DNA from: Talinum fruticosum
Taxonomy: Eukaryota > Streptophyta > Magnoliopsida > Caryophyllales > Talinaceae
Assembly (NCBI GenBank): GCA_021018815.1
Contig: JAITYX010000079.1
Span: 2,046,001-2,110,000, forward strand
Direction: 5' to 3'
Length of the DNA stretch: 64,000 nucleotides
Position 1 is the first letter of the stretch. Every line of letters begins with the position of its first letter. The notes beneath the pieces are model-generated. The model had not been told where the DNA came from and did no database searches. It worked only from the letters and a program-made list of their open reading frames with translations. The translations under genes were made by a program, and so were the position numbers. Shown in pieces: positions 60,212 to 64,000 of this stretch.

Positions 60212-61222
60212 AAGGAGTACTTACCCTCTTGTATTATGCTGCTACTTTTCATCTCTAGAGGATCAAGAGAAGGTGTTCAGGATGTGAATCGAATTCCGGC
60301 ATTGTTCTCAGTTTAGAAGCCCAAGATTTTATTTGTATTTCACATGCTATTATTTTCACTTGGTTTATGTTAGGTGTAGTTTGAAATTGTGTACTAATCT
60401 GGTGTTTCATATTGAATAATACTCATTTTCGATTTGATCTTGAGCTATAAACTTGTAAGAAGTTTGATCATTGATGATATTGAGTGGTTCTCAATTAAGA
60501 TTTGTTATGTTTTAAAAGCATTATTAATTCAGTAGTAGTAGCTGATGCCTTCGAGAACTGTTTAAGGATTTGCCACAAGAGAGTACGGTTGGAGGGTAGC
60601 TATGTAACCGATCAGCTGACAAAGTACGAGCTTTCTTTACATTCCACAGAGACGTATTTTGTATATTCTATTAGATTGTGTTCCTTACCTTTACTAAAAA
60701 AAAAGAGTATGGTTGCCTATAAAATCTTTAGATTTTGATACACAAGACATAGTTTAAATTCCGCATATATTAATGCAACATGATCAACACAAGTGATGTG
60801 CTCATCATTTAGTAGTAGATTATTTTTGAAGGCTTTCTAAAATTTAAAAAATTAAAACAAATTACTTTATATGATAATTTATGTTATAATTTATATTTAT
60901 TTAATAATAAGAAGAATCCTTTTTATAAGGTAGCAAAAACAAATTCTACAGCACAATATATAGCATGTAGGAAGTCCTTGATCCTTAACTCCAAAACATA
61001 ATTTATATAGGGGAGCAAAAAAATAACAAGAAACATCAAACATGGATTGATGGAGGGAGGAGAGTATAGCAGACAAAAGTACTCAAATTTATCATCCAAA
61101 AGTTTTAATTAACATAATAACAGTGCCAGAAAATAAACACAATATTACAAGTAATTTCCCAGCACAATCAACCCCAACCCCCCAAAAAAAAAAAAGAAAA
61201 GAGAATGACATTTTTACCCTTC
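60212..61222. other. Intergenic region between KCR C and PsbY
   Basis: 3' UTRs of two convergent genes flank a possible retroelement relic (next entry). The rest is AT-rich. Confidence 0.55.
60500..60710 (+). mobile_element. Possible relic of a LINE-type coding end
   Basis: A frame with YVTDQLTKYELSLHSTETYF resembles the end of the RNase H region of plant LINEs, where VADxLAKxG-type text is followed by Ser/Phe-rich residues. It is followed by an A-run (60698-60706). Only about 60 codons remain and the match is from memory, so this is weak. Confidence 0.25.
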
Positions 61223-61798
61223 TTATTGAGACCTCATCCTGTTGAGCTGGTTCAAAGCTGGCTGTAAAATGTTGTAAAGGACCCAACCAATGGCAGGCAA
61301 TATCACAAACAGCAAGAGCTGCCCTCTGTTGTCAGTCCCAGCATTTTCAGCAATCATTGCAATCTCACCAGCCTGGGCCTGTTGGGCCGAGACCAAAAGC
61401 CCAAGCCCGCCGAGGCCGAGGCCGATGATCACCCCTTTCTCACTCCTCATCCTGTTGAGCTGGTTCAGGGCTGGCTGGAGTATGTTGAATAGGACCCACC
61501 CAATGGCTGGGATTATGGGCAGGAGAAGGGCCAGGCCACGGTTGTCCCCCTCGGCGATCTCGGCTATTTGCTGGGCGGCCAGGGCCGGGTCAACTGAACC
61601 CAATGTGGAGAATATGGTCCCTGCGATGGCGGCTCCGGCGAGGGAGGATGGGCTTGGGCTGGTGGAGAGCTTGGGGATGGCTAGGCCCTTTGGGAGGGGG
61701 AGGAGGGAAATGGGCTTTGATGGGCTGTGTGACTTGGGGGTGTTGAGGCCCATGCACTTGGCATTCATGACTGCCATTGTGGCCATTGTAGCTGCCAT
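61223..61798 (-). CDS. PSBY: PsbY polyprotein, photosystem II
   Basis: Nuclear-encoded chloroplast precursor that is cleaved into two single-span thylakoid peptides associated with photosystem II near cytochrome b559. One exon, 191 aa, unbroken. The N-terminal region MAATMATMAVMNAKCMGLN plus a Ser/Pro/Lys-rich stretch is the transit peptide; ALAGAAIAGTIF-like and VDPALAAQ form a thylakoid signal and cleavage site. Two homologous units follow: DNRGLALLLPIIPAIGWVLF with NILQPALNQLNRMRS, then a spacer span (GVIIGLGLGGLGLLVSAQQA), then DNRGQLLLFVILPAIGWVLY with the same NILQPALNQLNRMRS. The start at 61798 was chosen over 61870 because orthologues begin with MAA- and the extra residues look untranslated. 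Confidence 0.95.
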   Translation of the reverse strand: MAATMATMAVMNAKCMGLNTPKSHSPSKPISLLPLPKGLAIPKLSTSPSPSSLAGAAIAGTIFSTLGSVDPALAAQQIAEIAEGDNRGLALLLPIIPAIGWVLFNILQPALNQLNRMRSEKGVIIGLGLGGLGLLVSAQQAQAGEIAMIAENAGTDNRGQLLLFVILPAIGWVLYNILQPALNQLNRMRSQ

Positions 61799-61892
61799 TT
61801 CTGGTGCGGTGAGAGAAGCGGAGAGGGAAGTGCGGAGGTGAATATCAGAAATTGATTGAGGTTCGTTCAAGTGTTGGAGAGGAAATTGAGGG

Positions 61893-61962
61893 ATATAGAT
61901 GGGATGTTAGTAACGAGAGGTGATAACCAATAGAATTGTGGTTTGTAGATTCTTTTCTTATC
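61893..61962 (-). promoter_or_regulatory. PsbY promoter elements: TATA-like and I-box
   Basis: On the minus strand CTATAT lies at 61898-61893, about 95 bases before the ATG, and GATAAG (I-box, a light-response motif of photosynthesis genes) at 61962-61957. A CCAAT sequence on the plus strand lies at about 61927. Role inferred from position. Confidence 0.4.
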
Positions 61963-64000
61963 TTTGAGATTGTGTATGGTGTGTTTTGGGCCTCATCTTG
62001 TATGCCCCACTACATTTCCCTTATCACCTTCTCCTTCCTTCGCCTACAAAATCAGCTTCATTCATTGGGTCTTCTAATCTCGAATCAAAAACTCTTTCTT
62101 ATGTCAAAATATCACCAATTCACTCTAATGTTTAGTGATTCGTTGTTTAGTGGGTACTCAAATAATTGTCCTCGTCATGTTTTTTTTTTCCCGATTATTA
62201 GTTCTACGATGAGTTTAAAATATAAACATGGTACTTTTCTTAATGAAAGATTTTATACGGGTTGTTAAATATATAAATGTTTAGATTTTAAGAATAATGT
62301 TAAGCTATTTAAATTTATAAAAGGTGGAAAAAACTTAAAAAACACGTAATTTGTTCTCTAATATATAAAAAAATGTAAGATTGGGTGGTTCTATGTCTCA
62401 TGCCCTAATGGCATCTTTTTATGAATTATACATGGGATCCTTTTGTTTTCTCAAAAGCGAAGTGAGATATGTAAGACAGTATATTATGAAGAGAAGTTAA
62501 ATTAAATTTAAAGCCTGATGTACACAAACTATAAATATTAACCACTAAGATATTATTATCTAATCAAATGAATTTTTGCTTGTTAGAGGTTTTTTTTTAA
62601 AAAAAGATATATTGATTAGGCTCCGTATCTTAAAAAAGTCAATAAACTACAATTATCCAGAAAAAGGGGATGTTAAAATTCAAACATCAGGTTAGCTCAT
62701 AACCCCTCACAATATTAATAAGGAAAGTTGCTACCCCCTTCAAGCTTGGGGCCGTGGGAGGCATCTGATGGCATTTGGTGCATTAGTATTGGTATGATTG
62801 TACCGAATAATTATGTTTTTAAAAAATATAAAAATAAAACTTAATGAATTGGATTGGGCTCGATTAAATTGTTTTTTTTATATGTAAAGAAAAACTGAAT
62901 GAATTGGACTGGGCTTGATTAAAGTTTTCTGAGAGCTAAGACAAATGGCCCAAATTAAAAAATGTGCAGAAAAGGAGGGGCACGTAATGTGGAGTCGTGA
63001 CTCAAGCGGAAGTGGTTGTAGGTCTGTAGCTGCTTCCTTTGCACATGCATACGCTACTCTACGCAACAGTGTTTTGCACGCATCAATAATTATTCCACCC
63101 CAAGCAATTGAAAATATACTTACACTACTACTTAATTAATCATAATTATTAGGCTTAGACTACTAAATTACAAGTCAAATTTCTCCATCCCAAGGAAACT
63201 ACCCTTTTAACATATTCAACTCTTATGTGGATGCCAACTAGTTTAATTAGTAGAACCTCTAAAAACTGTTTTTAGAGATCGAACTATGTTTAATTCAGCA
63301 TATATCATCTCCGTTAATATCACAAAAAATAATTAAAAAAAATATGACTAAGTGTTACTCGATACTAATTGTTGTTGAGCAACGCTAAAGGCTTGTTCGA
63401 AACGACATTTATACAAACGTTTATAACAGTTTTCAACTCATTTATTCTCATTTCGGTTACAATAGATAATCATTTTAGTTTAGTTATTCAATTATAACAA
63501 CAAATCATTTCAACTCATTTTTGCCTGTTTTAGCTCATTTTATTTTATAACAGTTAATTATTTCAACTCGTTACAACTATAATAGTTGATTTTCACAGTT
63601 ATTTTAAAACCGTAACTCTAAATATCGAAGATAAGTAGAAAAGAATCTATACTTAATCGATAAAAATACGAATAAAAGTAGAGTAATAAAATGGTATATG
63701 AGTTGCGTGGTGACCAAGATACACAAATTAGTAATAGATGGTGTCAAAGAATCAGTAACTGGAAATGCAATTTTATAAAGTGAGAGAGCATCTCCATCAA
63801 TGTCATGGCATCTTATCCTGTTGATTAAGCAACACAAAGCTTTGAGGAAAAGACAATTCCACAAAATAAATAAATATATATGGATCATCTAAGAAGATTC
63901 CATGTCCAATAATAATATATAGGCCTTAATTTAATTGGTATTATTTTTAATTAATCATTACCAGACTAGACTAATAACATACACCATGTCTATATCCATG
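61963..64000. other. Gene-free right end
   Basis: About 2 kb, AT-rich, no supported gene. 63390-63600 repeats words such as tttcaactcattt and ataacagtt several times, like a decayed MITE or tandem array. The small open frame at 62945-63139 has no recognisable features. Confidence 0.55.

Noticed and set aside
61290..61841. 183-codon open frame antisense to PsbY
   Set aside because: Mirror of a GC-rich, strongly coding gene; composition is a by-product of PsbY codons.
62945..63139. 64-codon frame at the right end
   Set aside because: No start context, domain or splice partner; probably chance.

Overview
This is nuclear DNA of a flowering plant, most likely a eudicot. It is AT-rich, its genes are split by GT-AG introns, and the products are typical of plants: a trihelix factor, a type-B response regulator, chloroplast HHL1 and PsbY, a BAHD acyltransferase, a CYP71-clan P450 and a PPR protein. 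No bacterial, organellar, viral or CRISPR sequence was seen, and no intact transposon ORF. I cannot name the species.

Layout from left to right: MAD2 (+), GT-1-type trihelix factor (-), YqaJ/lambda-exonuclease-like nuclease (+), a 53-aa conserved-looking microprotein (+), RTM2-like membrane-anchored small-HSP-domain protein (+), PP2A B' regulatory subunit (+), BAHD acyltransferase (+), PPR protein (-), HHL1 (+), cytochrome P450 (-), plastid-type small HSP (+), ARR11-like response regulator (-), about 6 kb of gene-free DNA with a MITE-like element and a repeat copy, an AIRP2-type RING E3 (-), three tandem very-long-chain 3-oxoacyl-CoA reductases (+, +, +), and PsbY (-). Exon coordinates are given for every multi-exon gene; in each case the exon phases join exactly.

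Two window-wide patterns stand out. First, eight of sixteen conserved genes carry single-base indels inside coding exons: ten events, nine of them a missing base, mostly in short homopolymers. Adding or removing one base restores an exact multiple of three in every case. Because housekeeping genes are hit, consensus error in the assembly is the most economical explanation, though real mutations cannot be excluded gene by gene. Second, the gene content looks like an ancestral block that is split in Arabidopsis. From memory, MAD2, GT-4 and B'eta sit together at At3g2598-2602, GT-1 and B'theta at At1g1345-1346, and YqaJ, HHL1, ARR11, KCR1 and PSBY at At1g6766-6774. Here they are interleaved in one 60-kb stretch.

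The genes are not one pathway. The only functional cluster is the KCR trio, the second step of VLCFA elongation. The distal copy looks canonical and keeps a lysine-rich ER-retrieval-type tail; the two proximal copies resemble each other more and lack it. I found no convincing new multi-gene system. The best leads are the KCR divergence, a possible shared transcript of the nuclease and the microprotein, and several undescribed-looking dispersed repeat families.
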